Source: Halothiobacillus sp045689735
GTDB lineage: Bacteria > Pseudomonadota > Gammaproteobacteria > Halothiobacillales > Halothiobacillaceae
DNA length: 64,000 nt
NCBI RefSeq assembly: GCF_045689735.1
Contig: NZ_CP142685.1
Coordinates: 1,550,001 to 1,614,000 of the forward strand
Direction: 5' to 3'
Shown: piece by piece, positions 36,226 to 45,877 of the stretch
Layout: every line of letters begins with the position of its first letter
How positions within the stretch are numbered: position 1 is the stretch's first letter
Notes under the pieces: generated by a model
What the model was told of the DNA's origin: nothing
What the model saw: only the letters and a program-made list of their open reading frames with translations
Databases searched by the model: none
Translations under genes and position numbers: made by a program

Positions 36226-36845
36226 TTCACCAGCGCCCGCAGAATATCGCCCCGGGTCACAATCCCGACCACGCGGCGCTCGGCATCGACAATGGGGAGC
36301 CCCCGGATATCCTGCGCGAGCAGCACCCGAGCCAGTTCGCGGATATTGGTCTCCAGCGTGGCCGTCAACACCTTCGGATTGGCAATCCTCATGACCGACA
36401 AGGGCGCAAGATCCGAAAACCGCACCCGCTGACGGCTGATATCCCCCTTGGTCACCACGCCGACCAGCCGTTCCTGCGCGTCGATGACCGGCACCAGGCC
36501 AATCCCCTGCTGCTCGAAGATCGCCCGCAGTTCAGCGATGGTGCCTTCCGGGGGGAGCGAAATGACCGGCGTGGTCATCAGTTGGCTGGCGAGCACGATG
36601 GGACGGCGCTCATCAGTGGCGGAACGCACTGCGTCATACACCGAAAGTCGGCCAGACCGATCCGGAGTCGCCGCCGGATGTTGTCGCGGGGGCAATTGCG
36701 CGAGACTATCATCAGTTGCACGGGATTCTTCCCCCCGGGCAACCGGCTCGATCGCCCGCGGCGCGGCATGCATCACCGGCTGAAACAAGGCCTGGTTCAG
36801 CGTGACCTGGTCACTGACGCCCGGGCCGAAAACGACAAAACTCAT
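36198..36845 (-). CDS. CBS-pair protein
   Basis: 215 residues. A non-conserved N-terminal segment of about 75 residues is followed by two CBS domains: LASQLMTTPVISLPPEGTIAELRAIFEQQG with LVPVIDAQERLVGVVTKGDI, and the second with RELARVLLAQDIRGLPIVDAERRVVGIVTRGDILRAL. CBS pairs bind adenine nucleotides and act as regulators or inosine-phosphate-type sensors; no catalytic domain is attached. It lies 26 bp after exonuclease I on the same strand, so it may be in the slt-sbcB transcript. Confidence 0.85.
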   Translation of the reverse strand: MSFVVFGPGVSDQVTLNQALFQPVMHAAPRAIEPVARGEESRATDDSLAQLPPRQHPAATPDRSGRLSVYDAVRSATDERRPIVLASQLMTTPVISLPPEGTIAELRAIFEQQGIGLVPVIDAQERLVGVVTKGDISRQRVRFSDLAPLSVMRIANPKVLTATLETNIRELARVLLAQDIRGLPIVDAERRVVGIVTRGDILRALVNYAPLELWS

Positions 36846-36871
36846 GGCACCTCACCCCCGGCAGGGCGCGG

Positions 36872-38332
36872 CTAACCGTTCGTCGCCCTCGCCCGCCCCC
36901 ATTGTTCCAATTCATCCAACAAGCGCCCGGTGGCCGCATCCGCCCCCGCGCGCTCAACCGCCAGCGCGGCAAAAAATTCTGGCCATTTTCCAGCGAGCTG
37001 CGCTTGCCGCCAGTGCGCCCATTCCTTGGCTGCGCCCTCATCCAGCAAGGCCGGCCAGTGTCGAGCGACAAACCGAGGCACCAGCGCGCGCAGCCGGGCA
37101 TCCTGCCAGTCCTGCCGCAACAGCGCCTGCACCGGGGAGGCCATCGTCGCCGCCGCCACCGTGCCCGTTGCCGCCAGCGCCTGATCGACCGCCCGGCTGA
37201 ATTGCGCCAGCCGAGCGCGATCCGCCCGATCCAAAAAGCCGTCGTACAACGCACATTCGGCCGGTTTGGGCGGAAATTCCGCCGACATCGCCATCACCTG
37301 CTGCAATTTATCGGCCATTTCCGGCATAAATTGAGCCGCCGTGGCCTGATGCTGCCGCAGTTGCGACACATCGAGCAGCAAGCGTTCGACCAACCCTGCC
37401 TCGTCCAGCAGTCGGATCGAGGTCACCAAGGGCGCGCGATTGAGATGCAACAGCTTGATCGGTAACCGGCTGACGCCGCGGGGATCGTCCCGCGTGATGA
37501 ACCGCGCCACCGCCAGTGACTCGACAGATTCATCGAGGATTCGGGCCGGATCGGCGCGCAGATCCCACAGAATCCGTTGCGTTTTGATGCCATTCGGCGA
37601 GCCGAAATTGGCGAACACCGAAGCATTGCGCCAAGCGGTGGCGATCATCGGGGAAATATGCACAAAGCCCGTGCGGCGCTGCGGGTGATCGACGAATTCG
37701 GCCACGGTCGCCTTGTCTCGCAGGGTCAACAGATAATCGACCAGTTTCGGTTGGGCGCGATGACACAAGGCGAACAGATCCCGCGTGGCGCATACATCCG
37801 CGAGCGCATCATGCGCACCGTGATGCGGGATGCCATTGGCGGCGGTCAAGGCTTCCAGCCTGAGGGTGGGTTGTCCGGCGTCATCCACCGGCCAAACCAC
37901 GCCCTCGGGGCGCAGGGCCCGCAGTGCCCGCGCGCAGTCGAGCACATCGAACCGGCTGTTGCCGTCCTGCCACTCGTGGTCGTAGGGTTCGCGCAGATTC
38001 CGCCAGAACAGATAGCGCAACAGCTCGGCATCGAACCGCAGGTTGTTAAAGCCCACGGCACAGGTGCCGGGTTCACGGAACAACGCCTGCAAGCGCGCGG
38101 CAAACACCACTTCCGGCAGGGCGCCCAAGGCCGGGAGCCGGGTGGGCAGAATGCCGGTAATCCGTGCCGCCGCCGGGTGCATCAGCACCTCTTCGGACAA
38201 TTCGGCGAAATACATGACCGGCTCGCCCACGGGATTGAACGCCGCATCCGTGCGCAAGGCGGCGAATTGCACCGGCCGATCACAGGCGGGATCGGCGCCG
38301 GTGGTTTCAAAGTCGTAAAACAGATAGGTCAT
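36872..38332 (-). CDS. sbcB: Exodeoxyribonuclease I
   Basis: 486 residues. Degrades single-stranded DNA 3' to 5' and takes part in mismatch repair and recombination. The DEDDh nuclease domain has LFYDFETTGADPACDRP, VGFNNLRFDAELLRYLFWRN and HHGAHDALADV; the SH3-like and helical ExoI C-terminal domains follow. Length is normal for the family. It begins 38 bp after slt on the minus strand. Confidence 0.96.
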   Translation of the reverse strand: MTYLFYDFETTGADPACDRPVQFAALRTDAAFNPVGEPVMYFAELSEEVLMHPAAARITGILPTRLPALGALPEVVFAARLQALFREPGTCAVGFNNLRFDAELLRYLFWRNLREPYDHEWQDGNSRFDVLDCARALRALRPEGVVWPVDDAGQPTLRLEALTAANGIPHHGAHDALADVCATRDLFALCHRAQPKLVDYLLTLRDKATVAEFVDHPQRRTGFVHISPMIATAWRNASVFANFGSPNGIKTQRILWDLRADPARILDESVESLAVARFITRDDPRGVSRLPIKLLHLNRAPLVTSIRLLDEAGLVERLLLDVSQLRQHQATAAQFMPEMADKLQQVMAMSAEFPPKPAECALYDGFLDRADRARLAQFSRAVDQALAATGTVAAATMASPVQALLRQDWQDARLRALVPRFVARHWPALLDEGAAKEWAHWRQAQLAGKWPEFFAALAVERAGADAATGRLLDELEQWGRARATNG

Positions 38333-38370
38333 GACGCACCGGCTCCCGGCAGAGATCGAGGATGCCGGGA

Positions 38371-40509
38371 TCAGGGACGGCGGGTCTGGGCGACGGATTC
38401 CAACGACGGGGTTGCCGCAGAGGCTGCGCTGCCCGCTGCAGCCCCCGCCGGGGTTGTCGCGGTGGTACTGGCCAAATCCACCGCAGGCTGCCCGCCCGAG
38501 GGCGTGACCGGAGTCAACCAGGCCAGCAAGGCGGGTGGTTTTTCGCCGACCGGCGGCGGATCGACTTTTTTGCTCTGTGCCTCAAGGATCGAGCTGCGCC
38601 ACTGATAAATCAGCCGCGCGCCCATCACCGCGCGCACATAATTGCGGGTTTCATCGAACACGATGGTATCGACCCAGACATCCCCCGGCAGACTGCGATC
38701 CTCGGGCCGCCACTGTTTGACCCGCCCGGGGCCGGCGTTATAGGCCGCGACCGCCAGCGGCATCTGGCCGTCGTACAGCATGTTCAAATGGGCGAGATAC
38801 GCCGCACCGAGGGTAATGTTCGTCGCCGGATCATGCAGGTCGATCGCATCCAGCCCAAGATTGGCCTTATGGTTAATCCAGCGCGCCGTGGCGGGCATGA
38901 GCTGCATCAAGCCCTGAGCGCCAGCGCCGGAACCGACATCGCTCATGAACAGGCTCTCCCGCCTCATCACGGCATACAGCCAATCGGGCGTCAGCCCCTG
39001 TGCCTTGGCCTGCGCCTCCACCGCGTCCCGCCAGGGCATGGGATAACGCCAGGTAAACCAGGCGGGATCATCCTGCTTGCCCAGGCGCGCGATGGCGATC
39101 GAGGCGCGGTCATACCACTGCTCGTCGATGGCCAATTGGGCGAGCGCCGGTTGCTGCGCCGGCGGCAGCGCTTCAAAGGCCGCGAGATACGCGCGGCGCG
39201 CGTCGTCAATCTGCCCGGCCGAGCGCAGATAAAAAGCAAGCTGTACCGCCGGATTGTTCACGACGGTATCGGTGGCAATCTGCGGATGGGGCAAGGATCG
39301 CCAGGGGAACGGCACCCCGAGACGATCCGCCGCCAGAAATCCGTAATAATCCGGCACGATCAAGAGCGCCTGCCATCGCGCTTCAGCGCCGGATTTGTCG
39401 CCTAACGCCTCATCGGCGCGTGCGCGCCAATACTGCCACTCCGGCTGCGCTGCGGTATCGACCGACAGCCGATACAGCGCCTGCCGGACGCCCCGCCAGT
39501 CTTCCGTCCGCAAGGCCGCCCGCACCGCCCAGGTGCGGGTTTCGTGATTTTGCACGGCCTCCGGCAAGGCCATCAGCCAGGCATACGCCTGCGGCATGCG
39601 GGTATAGGCCGCCTTCAGCGCAAGGGTTTGTGCCACGCGGTCACGGGATTCAGCTGGCAATTGGCGCACGGACAATACCGGAAGCAGCTCGGCCGCTGCC
39701 TGAGGGTCGGCTCGCGCCAGCCAGATCAATGCCTGGGTCATGAGCGCTTGATCTTCCGCCGTGGGCTTTTTGATCGTCTTCAAGGTCGCAATGGTGCCGC
39801 TGGGATCGACCCGTGCATCTCGCCAACGGCGCAGATAGGCGGCGAGCCCCGGGATTTTGGCGCGCGTGCCCTGACGCACCACCAGTTCAGCAAAACTGAG
39901 ATTACCGTCCATGACCGCGCCCCGAAGCCGCGCCTGATACGCCGCGCGGTCGAGCCGGTCATGCGTTTCCAGCCAATGCACCACCGCATCGCAAGATTTC
40001 GGCAAGGCCCGCCCCTGCTGCCAGAGCGCCAGGGCATCGGCGGCATCCGATTCCCCGAACGCCTGCGTTTCGATCTCGGCCTGCCAGTATTGGCACTGGC
40101 GCGCGGGCGGATTTTTCAGGCTGGGCGCCTGACTGGTGAGGGCGAGATAATCCGCCCAACGATTCTGCGCGGCCAGCACCGACAAGGTTCTCGCCTTGAG
40201 GTTGGTGCTGAAGATGAAATCCGGGTTGTTCTGGATGAACGCCACCGCCGCCGCAGGATCGCTGCTCGCCGTCGCCATCAACACACGAAATTGCAGATAG
40301 GTGGCCAGCGGGCTCTCACCGAGTGCCTGGACATCTGCCGAGGCAGTCGTCACATCCGCCGCTGCCAGCGCCGTCAAGCCCTCGGTAAACGCCGGTGGCG
40401 GCATCCAGGCCGGGGCGGGCGGCGCCTCGGCGGCCAGAACGCCCTGCATGAGACCAAAGGACAATGCCAGTCCGATCCAACGACTGCCGATCCGTGTGTT
40501 TGCTGGCAT
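38371..40509 (-). CDS. slt: Soluble lytic murein transglycosylase (Slt70 type)
   Basis: About 712 residues. It cleaves peptidoglycan between MurNAc and GlcNAc in the periplasm, forming 1,6-anhydro ends. A signal peptide ends near LMQGVLAAEA. A large alpha-superhelical U/L domain fills residues about 30-520. The catalytic SLT domain has RRESLFMSDVGSGAGAQGLMQLMPATARWI, with the catalytic glutamate in RESLF, then AAYNAGPGRVKQW. A C-terminal proline- and alanine-rich tail of about 60 residues is unusual for Slt. An ATG eight codons upstream (40533) is possible. Divergent from gluQ with about 60 bp between starts. Confidence 0.93.
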   Translation of the reverse strand: MPANTRIGSRWIGLALSFGLMQGVLAAEAPPAPAWMPPPAFTEGLTALAAADVTTASADVQALGESPLATYLQFRVLMATASSDPAAAVAFIQNNPDFIFSTNLKARTLSVLAAQNRWADYLALTSQAPSLKNPPARQCQYWQAEIETQAFGESDAADALALWQQGRALPKSCDAVVHWLETHDRLDRAAYQARLRGAVMDGNLSFAELVVRQGTRAKIPGLAAYLRRWRDARVDPSGTIATLKTIKKPTAEDQALMTQALIWLARADPQAAAELLPVLSVRQLPAESRDRVAQTLALKAAYTRMPQAYAWLMALPEAVQNHETRTWAVRAALRTEDWRGVRQALYRLSVDTAAQPEWQYWRARADEALGDKSGAEARWQALLIVPDYYGFLAADRLGVPFPWRSLPHPQIATDTVVNNPAVQLAFYLRSAGQIDDARRAYLAAFEALPPAQQPALAQLAIDEQWYDRASIAIARLGKQDDPAWFTWRYPMPWRDAVEAQAKAQGLTPDWLYAVMRRESLFMSDVGSGAGAQGLMQLMPATARWINHKANLGLDAIDLHDPATNITLGAAYLAHLNMLYDGQMPLAVAAYNAGPGRVKQWRPEDRSLPGDVWVDTIVFDETRNYVRAVMGARLIYQWRSSILEAQSKKVDPPPVGEKPPALLAWLTPVTPSGGQPAVDLASTTATTPAGAAAGSAASAATPSLESVAQTRRP

Positions 40510-40567
40510 CACCGCCCCCGTTTGCACCTGCATCCCAAAATTGACGCGAATGCGCCATCATACCGCC

Positions 40568-41512
40568 ATGAACCGCCCCTGCCCACGCCCCTACATCGGT
40601 CGCTTCGCTCCCACGCCCTCCGGCCCGCTGCACGCAGGCTCACTGGTGGCGGCGCTGGGGAGCTGGCTGGACGCCCGAGCACACGGTGGTCAATGGCGGG
40701 TGCGGCTGGACGATCTGGATTCTGCCCGCTGCCCGGCCGAGAACAGCCGTCGGATTCTGGCGCAACTCGACGCCCATCAGCTCATTCCCGATGCCGTCGA
40801 TCGACAAAGCCACCGCCACGCTGCCTATGCCGCCGCGCTCCAGCAACTCATCGAACAGCACAGGGTCTATCGCTGCCACTGCCGCCGGGACGCGCTGCGC
40901 GCAAGTGGGCAGCGCACCGGCCTGGTCGGCAGCCTCTATCCAGGCACCTGCCGACAGACACCACCGCCGGCCGACGCCCGCTGCGCCTGGCGGCTGATCG
41001 TGCCGGAGGAACCCATCCGCTTCACGGATCGTCTGCTCGGCACCCTCTGCCAATCTCTGCCGGAATGCGTGGGCGATCCCATTCTGCAGCGCTCCGATGG
41101 CGTGATCGCCTACCACCTGGCCGAAGTGGTCGATAACCACGAGTTTGGCATCACCGATGTGGTGCGCGGTGCCGATCTCGCGGAACTCACCCCGCTGCAG
41201 CTTGCCCTGCATCAGCAGCTCTACCCGACCGCCCCACCGCCCCGCTATGCCCACCTGCCCATCGTGCACGATGCCGAGGGGAGAAAACTCAGCAAAACCA
41301 ACCACGCCCCACCGCTACGGGCCGAACAGGCGCAGGCCAATTTGATCGCCGCAGCGACCCACCTGGGGTTGGAAAGCCCCACCACCGCCCGCACGATCCC
41401 CGACTTGCTGGACAACTGGCGCCGCCAGTGGCCGCAGTGGCTGGACAGGCATCGCCGCACGCACCGGGCTACCGAACCGGCGCACTCCGACGCCCTCCCG
41501 CCCCTCGTTTAG
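40568..41512 (+). CDS. gluQ: Glutamyl-Q tRNA(Asp) synthetase
   Basis: 314 residues, a GluRS-like protein without the anticodon-binding domain that puts glutamate on the queuosine base of tRNA(Asp). It starts YIGRFAPTPSGPLHAGSLVAALGSWLDA with the HIGH-type motif, has the zinc-binding cysteines YRCHCRRDALR and YPGTCR, and the KMSKS-type loop GRKLSKTNHAP. Length is normal. The longer in-frame region upstream overlaps slt and is not used. Its pathway partners queD and folE2 are also in this window. Confidence 0.95.
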   Translation: MNRPCPRPYIGRFAPTPSGPLHAGSLVAALGSWLDARAHGGQWRVRLDDLDSARCPAENSRRILAQLDAHQLIPDAVDRQSHRHAAYAAALQQLIEQHRVYRCHCRRDALRASGQRTGLVGSLYPGTCRQTPPPADARCAWRLIVPEEPIRFTDRLLGTLCQSLPECVGDPILQRSDGVIAYHLAEVVDNHEFGITDVVRGADLAELTPLQLALHQQLYPTAPPPRYAHLPIVHDAEGRKLSKTNHAPPLRAEQAQANLIAAATHLGLESPTTARTIPDLLDNWRRQWPQWLDRHRRTHRATEPAHSDALPPLV

Positions 41513-41563
41513 GGCAGGCACCTTCCCGCGCGACGCCGAGATCAGCCGTGGATTGGCAATGGC

Positions 41564-42022
41564 TCAGGGCGATTCTTCCATCGGCCAGTCCACCACATGA
41601 TCTTCCCAGTCCTCGGGCGGACGCCCCGCCACGGGCTGAGCCCGACCACAGACGGCAAACCCCGCCCGGCGCGCCGAATCCGCCTGCCCGGTGCGCAGCG
41701 GATGCCATTCCGGCAGATCCCGGCCTTCCGCCAGCCGCCGATACGCGCAGGTGGCGGGCAGCCAATGGAACTCGTCGAGATCCTCGGGTTTGAGCCAGAC
41801 GCAGCTCGGCACCCGCGTCTGACGGTGCGCATAATCCGTGCAGCGGCAAGTCGATACATCGAGCAAATCGCAAACCAGATCGGTGTAGTACACCGTACCG
41901 TCCGGGTCTTCCTCATCCGCCAGCTTTTGCAGGCAGCATTTCGCACACCCATCGCAGAGCGACTCCCACTCGGCCGGCGTCATCTGCGAGAGTCGTTTGA
42001 CCCGCCAGAAAGGTTCGCTCAC
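41564..42022 (-). CDS. YcgN family cysteine-cluster protein
   Basis: 152 residues. The family pattern is clear: LCDGCAKCCLQKLADEE, VCDLLDVSTCRCTDYAHR, VPSCVWLKPEDLDEF and ATCAYRRLAEGRDLPEWHPL, giving eight or more cysteines likely to bind an Fe-S cluster or zinc. The function of YcgN (UPF0260) is unknown. Its start overlaps the stop of the small lipoprotein gene by four bases (ATGA), so the two are translationally coupled. Confidence 0.92.
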   Translation of the reverse strand: MSEPFWRVKRLSQMTPAEWESLCDGCAKCCLQKLADEEDPDGTVYYTDLVCDLLDVSTCRCTDYAHRQTRVPSCVWLKPEDLDEFHWLPATCAYRRLAEGRDLPEWHPLRTGQADSARRAGFAVCGRAQPVAGRPPEDWEDHVVDWPMEESP

Positions 42023-42225
42023 TGCTGCTCGGCCTGTTTCAGACGGGCGTTGTCCAACGCCTGCGCGTCATTCAATGCCTTTTTGGCCTGATCCAAATCG
42101 GCCTTGGCGGACTTGGCTGCTTGCGCCTCGGCCGCCGCCTGGGTCGCGGTACCCCCCTCACCACAGCCCACCAGCACCGTGGAACACAGCGCCAGCCCCA
42201 CACTCACTTGCCACCAACGGTTCAT
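42019..42225 (-). CDS. Small lipoprotein with a helical charged tail
   Basis: 68 residues. The lipobox is VLVGC, giving a mature N-terminal cysteine at about residue 21, followed by a flexible GEGGTATQA and a heptad-like alanine/lysine/aspartate helix to the end (KADLDQAKKALNDAQALDNA). It resembles other short coiled-coil lipoproteins such as Lpp in layout but is not a recognised family. It is coupled to ycgN. Confidence 0.72.
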   Translation of the reverse strand: MNRWWQVSVGLALCSTVLVGCGEGGTATQAAAEAQAAKSAKADLDQAKKALNDAQALDNARLKQAEQQ

Positions 42226-42393
42226 CCTGCTTCCTCCCCGCGTCTGACCCGAAAAGAATTCTCACCGAACGCACAGTCTGCCACGCCCGCAATGGAAGAA
42301 AAACAAAGTTGCACGGCGCGGTATCTCGCCCAATGCCGCGCGGTTTGTTACGCTTGCCCGCTTGCAGAAGAGAATCTTTGTCCGGAGCAGAAC

Positions 42394-43110
42394 ATGGGTC
42401 GTTTTTACGAAGTCCGCAAAGCGTCAATGGCAAAAACCGCCAACGCCAAGGCCAAAATTTATAGCAAATATGGCCGCGAAATTTATGTATGCGCGAAAAC
42501 CGGCGGGTTTGACCCAGCCGGCAACCTCGCCCTGCGCAGCATGATCGAACGGGCGAAAAAAGATCAGGTGCCCTCGCATGTGGTGGAAAAGGCGTTGGAA
42601 AAAGCCAAAGCGGGTGGCGTTGGAGAGGATTTCGTACCCGCACGCTATGAAGGCTTCGGCCCGGCAGGCACGGTCGTGCTGGTCGATTGCCTCACCGACA
42701 ACCCGAACCGCACCATTGGCGATGTGCGCAATTGCTTTACCAAAACCAAGTGCAAGCTGGGCACACCGGGCACGGTGATGCACCAGTTCGATCATGCCGC
42801 GATTTTTGCGTTCAAAGGCAGTGAAGATTCCGTACTTGAAGCGCTGCTCGGTGCCGATGTCGATGTGACGGATATTGAAAGCGAAGGAGATCAAGTCACC
42901 GTGTTCGTGCCGCATACCGAATACGGCAAGGCTCGACAGGCGTTGGTGGCCGCGCTGGGCGAGATTGATTTCGAGGTCGATGAAATCCAGTTCGTCCCCA
43001 AAACCCGCACCCCGATCAGCGGCGAGGATGTGGTGGTGATGGAAAAGCTGCTCGCCATGCTCGACGATGTGGATGATGTGCAGCGGGTCTATCACGACGC
43101 CGTGTTCTGA
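42394..43110 (+). CDS. YebC/PmpR (TACO1) family regulatory protein
   Basis: 238 residues, the length of E. coli YeeN rather than YebC. It has AKAKIYSKYGREIYVCAKTGG, the conserved MIERAKKDQVPSHVVEKALEKAKAGG, YEGFGPAGTVVLVDCLTDNPNRTIGDVRNCF and a C-terminal acidic end VVMEKLLAMLDDVDDVQRVYHDAVF. Members either act as transcription regulators or help ribosomes translate proline-rich stretches. The ATG at 42394 has GGAG six bases upstream. An in-frame extension upstream is discussed under rejected items. Confidence 0.92.
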   Translation: MGRFYEVRKASMAKTANAKAKIYSKYGREIYVCAKTGGFDPAGNLALRSMIERAKKDQVPSHVVEKALEKAKAGGVGEDFVPARYEGFGPAGTVVLVDCLTDNPNRTIGDVRNCFTKTKCKLGTPGTVMHQFDHAAIFAFKGSEDSVLEALLGADVDVTDIESEGDQVTVFVPHTEYGKARQALVAALGEIDFEVDEIQFVPKTRTPISGEDVVVMEKLLAMLDDVDDVQRVYHDAVF

Positions 43111-43144
43111 AAAAGCGCAGATTGAATCGGCGCCCCCCGCAACC

Positions 43145-43174
43145 CTGAATCAATCCATCCTTGGGTCGATTCAG
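43145..43174. terminator. Hairpin between convergent yebC-like and cphA genes
   Basis: Arms CTGAATCAATCCA and TGGGTCGATTCAG (two mismatched pairs) around a four-base loop. No long T run follows. The sequence is closely similar to the hairpin at 50875-50906, also located between convergent genes. Confidence 0.6.
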
Positions 43175-43201
43175 TCAGCCCTGTCGCGGGATACGGCCGG
43201 T

Positions 43202-45802
43202 TCAGGCTTTCTGTTCGGGCAACGCTGCCGCCAGCGCGACTTTTTCCTGCAGATAGGCCAGCGCGGCATCGACCTGGTCGATCAGGATCAAACAGACCAT
43301 ACCCGGCTTCAAACGCGCCAGGGCACGATCGATCGCCAGAAACTCGCCGGTGATTTCTTCGATATGCCGCGTGCGCGTTGCGCCCGCAAGCCCGGCGCGC
43401 AACAGGCCGATGACCTCGCCATCGGCGCGTCCGCGCTGGCAGGCATCCTGATACAGGATGGCTTCGTCGAATACGGAGCCCAGAATCTGGGTTTGCTGCC
43501 GGATGTCCTCATCCCGCCGATCCCCGGCACCGCTGATGACCACCAGACGCGACTCGGTATTGGGCAGGTTTTGCACCGCGCGGCAGAGCGCCTGGATGGC
43601 ATCACTGTTATGGCCATAATCGGCAATCAGTGTCGCGCCCTGGTAATCGAACCAGTTGAATCGCCCCGGTGCCTGCGCCACATCGCTGTCAAACGAACGC
43701 AATCCCGCCTCGATGCGCGCCCAGGGCAGGTTCAGCCCCCAGGCCGCGCCAATCGCCGCCATGGCATTTTCGACTTGAAACTCAATCAATCCGTTCCGGG
43801 TGAGCGGCATCTCGGCCAATGCCATGCGCCACTGGAACGCCCCCTGTTCAGCCACGAGATCCGTGCCCTCTCGATAGATAATGCGGTGCCCCATTTCCCG
43901 CCAGGCCACCATGCGCGGCAGGGTTTTATCCAGCGCGAAGAAGGTGACCGGCGCAGGCGAGGTTTCCGCCATTTTCGCGACGATGGGATCGGCCGCATTG
44001 AGCACCGACATCCCCCGCGGCGAAACATTATCGACAATCACCCGCTTGACGACCGCCAGATCTTCGACCGTTTCGATATAAGCCAGACCCAGATGATCGC
44101 CGAGACCAATATTGGTGATGACCGCGACATCGCATTGATCAAACGCCAGCCCTTGGCGCAGGATGCCCCCCCGCGCGGTCTCAAACACCGCAGCATCAAC
44201 TGCCGGGTGGAGCAGCACATTGCGCGCGCTGATCGGCCCCGCGCAATCATCCGTGTCGATGCGCTCGCCGGCGATATACACCCCATCGGTCGTCGTGATG
44301 CCGACATTCAGCCCGGTTTGCGCCAGAAAATGGCCAATCAGCCGCGTAGTGGTGGTTTTGCCGTTGGTGCCGGAAACGGCAACCACCGGAATCCGCCCAT
44401 CCTCACCCGGCGGAAATACTTCGTTCAGGATCGCCTCACCGACCGGGCGGGGTTTGCCCACGGAAGGCTGCAGGTGCATACGCAACCCCGGCGCGGCATT
44501 CAACTCCACCAAGCCGCCGTTTTGCGCCTCCAGCGGCTCGGTAATCCGTTCGCAGAGTAAATCCACCCCGCAGACATCCAGCCCAATCATGCGCGCCGCT
44601 TCAATCGCGCGGGCAGCAATCTCGGGATGCAGGTCATCGGTGACATCCGTCGCGGTGCCGCCGGTCGAGAGATTCCCGTTGTTCCGCAGCACCACCGCCG
44701 CGCCAACCGGCGGTACGCTATCGAGCCGATAGCCTTGGGATTCCAGCGTCACCAGCGTGATGTCATCGACGCGGATACGGGTCAAGGCGTGCGCGTGCCC
44801 ATCCCCTCGGCGGGGGTCGGCATTCACCTGATCGATGAGTTCCGCCACCGTGTGCACGCCATCGCCCTGCACCATCGGCGGATCCCGACGCGCGGCCGCC
44901 ACCACCTGCTGCCCGACCACCAGCACCCGAAAGTCATAGCCCGGCATGAACCGCTCGACCAAGACATGCCGACTTTCTTCCCGCGCGCTGGCATACGCCC
45001 GACGCAATTGCTCCTCCGTGGTGATATTCACCGCCACCCCGCGCCCCTGATTGCCGTCACGCGGCTTGACCACGACCGGAAAACCAATTTCCTGCGCCGC
45101 ATGCCAGGCATCATCGGCTGAAGCGACCGAACGCCCCACGGGCACGGGAATCCCCGCCGCACGCAGCAAGGCCTTCGTGAGCTGTTTATCCTGAGCGATC
45201 GATTCAGCAATGGCGCTGGTGCGGTCGATTTCAGCCGCCTGAATCCGCCGCTGCCGGCTGCCCCAGCCGAGCTGAACCAGGCTTCCCGAGGTCAGGCGCC
45301 GGTAGGGAATGCCTCGGGCAATCGCCGCCTGCACGATCGAACCCGTGCTCGGCCCCAGGCGCTCATCCTCATCGAGCGCCTGCAACTCGGCCAGCGTGCC
45401 CGCGAGATCGAACGGGGTATCGGCCATCACGGAATCGAGCAATCCGGCCGCAAGCTCCAGCGCCCGCCGTCCGACCGCTTCTTCGGTGTACTCGACGACG
45501 ATTTGATAGATTCCGGCCTCCGGGGTGGGAACACATCGGCTGAATGTCACCGGACATCCTGCCGCAACCTGCAGCGCAAGCGCCGACTGCGCCAACACAT
45601 GCGCCAGGGACAGCGTCTCGTGACGCCCGATCGCATGTAAATGCCCCAAGGTCGGCAAGCGGGCGCGCAGGCGCAGTTCGAAATCTGGCAGCAACAGCAC
45701 ATCCTGCGCGGTGTCGGTCACGCAGGAAACCAAGGCCTGAATCGAAGTGTGTCGAGACCAAAGATTGGGGCCGCGCAAGGCGCGCACGCGGGAGACTTCC
45801 AT
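43202..45802 (-). CDS. cphA: Cyanophycin synthetase
   Basis: 866 residues. Makes cyanophycin, a poly-aspartate backbone with arginine side chains, from Asp, Arg and ATP. The N-terminal domain starts VSRVRALRGPNLWSRHTSIQ. The ATP-grasp domain (about 210-465) has VVKPRDGNQGRGVAVN and LVELNAAPGLRMHLQP. The Mur-ligase-like C-terminal domain (about 475-866) has an intact P-loop VSGTNGKTTTTRLIGHFL and later LIADYGHNSDAIQAL and VISGAGDRRDEDI. Every catalytic region is complete. It lies 75 bp downstream of the second cph gene, so both probably form one transcript. No cyanophycinase gene is in the window. Confidence 0.95.
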   Translation of the reverse strand: MEVSRVRALRGPNLWSRHTSIQALVSCVTDTAQDVLLLPDFELRLRARLPTLGHLHAIGRHETLSLAHVLAQSALALQVAAGCPVTFSRCVPTPEAGIYQIVVEYTEEAVGRRALELAAGLLDSVMADTPFDLAGTLAELQALDEDERLGPSTGSIVQAAIARGIPYRRLTSGSLVQLGWGSRQRRIQAAEIDRTSAIAESIAQDKQLTKALLRAAGIPVPVGRSVASADDAWHAAQEIGFPVVVKPRDGNQGRGVAVNITTEEQLRRAYASAREESRHVLVERFMPGYDFRVLVVGQQVVAAARRDPPMVQGDGVHTVAELIDQVNADPRRGDGHAHALTRIRVDDITLVTLESQGYRLDSVPPVGAAVVLRNNGNLSTGGTATDVTDDLHPEIAARAIEAARMIGLDVCGVDLLCERITEPLEAQNGGLVELNAAPGLRMHLQPSVGKPRPVGEAILNEVFPPGEDGRIPVVAVSGTNGKTTTTRLIGHFLAQTGLNVGITTTDGVYIAGERIDTDDCAGPISARNVLLHPAVDAAVFETARGGILRQGLAFDQCDVAVITNIGLGDHLGLAYIETVEDLAVVKRVIVDNVSPRGMSVLNAADPIVAKMAETSPAPVTFFALDKTLPRMVAWREMGHRIIYREGTDLVAEQGAFQWRMALAEMPLTRNGLIEFQVENAMAAIGAAWGLNLPWARIEAGLRSFDSDVAQAPGRFNWFDYQGATLIADYGHNSDAIQALCRAVQNLPNTESRLVVISGAGDRRDEDIRQQTQILGSVFDEAILYQDACQRGRADGEVIGLLRAGLAGATRTRHIEEITGEFLAIDRALARLKPGMVCLILIDQVDAALAYLQEKVALAAALPEQKA

Positions 45803-45877
45803 CAGAACAACCCTTTAGCAATTATTTCTTGAACCGGCTGAACAGCGCGCCGTTCCGCATCCATCGCCTCGGCCAGC

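Noticed and set aside
42292..42393. In-frame cysteine-rich N-terminal extension of the YebC-like gene (CTARYLAQC, CYACPLAEENLC).
   Set aside because: The upstream ATG at 42292 has no Shine-Dalgarno sequence, while the ATG at 42394 has GGAG and gives the usual 238 residues. The extension is probably untranslated leader.
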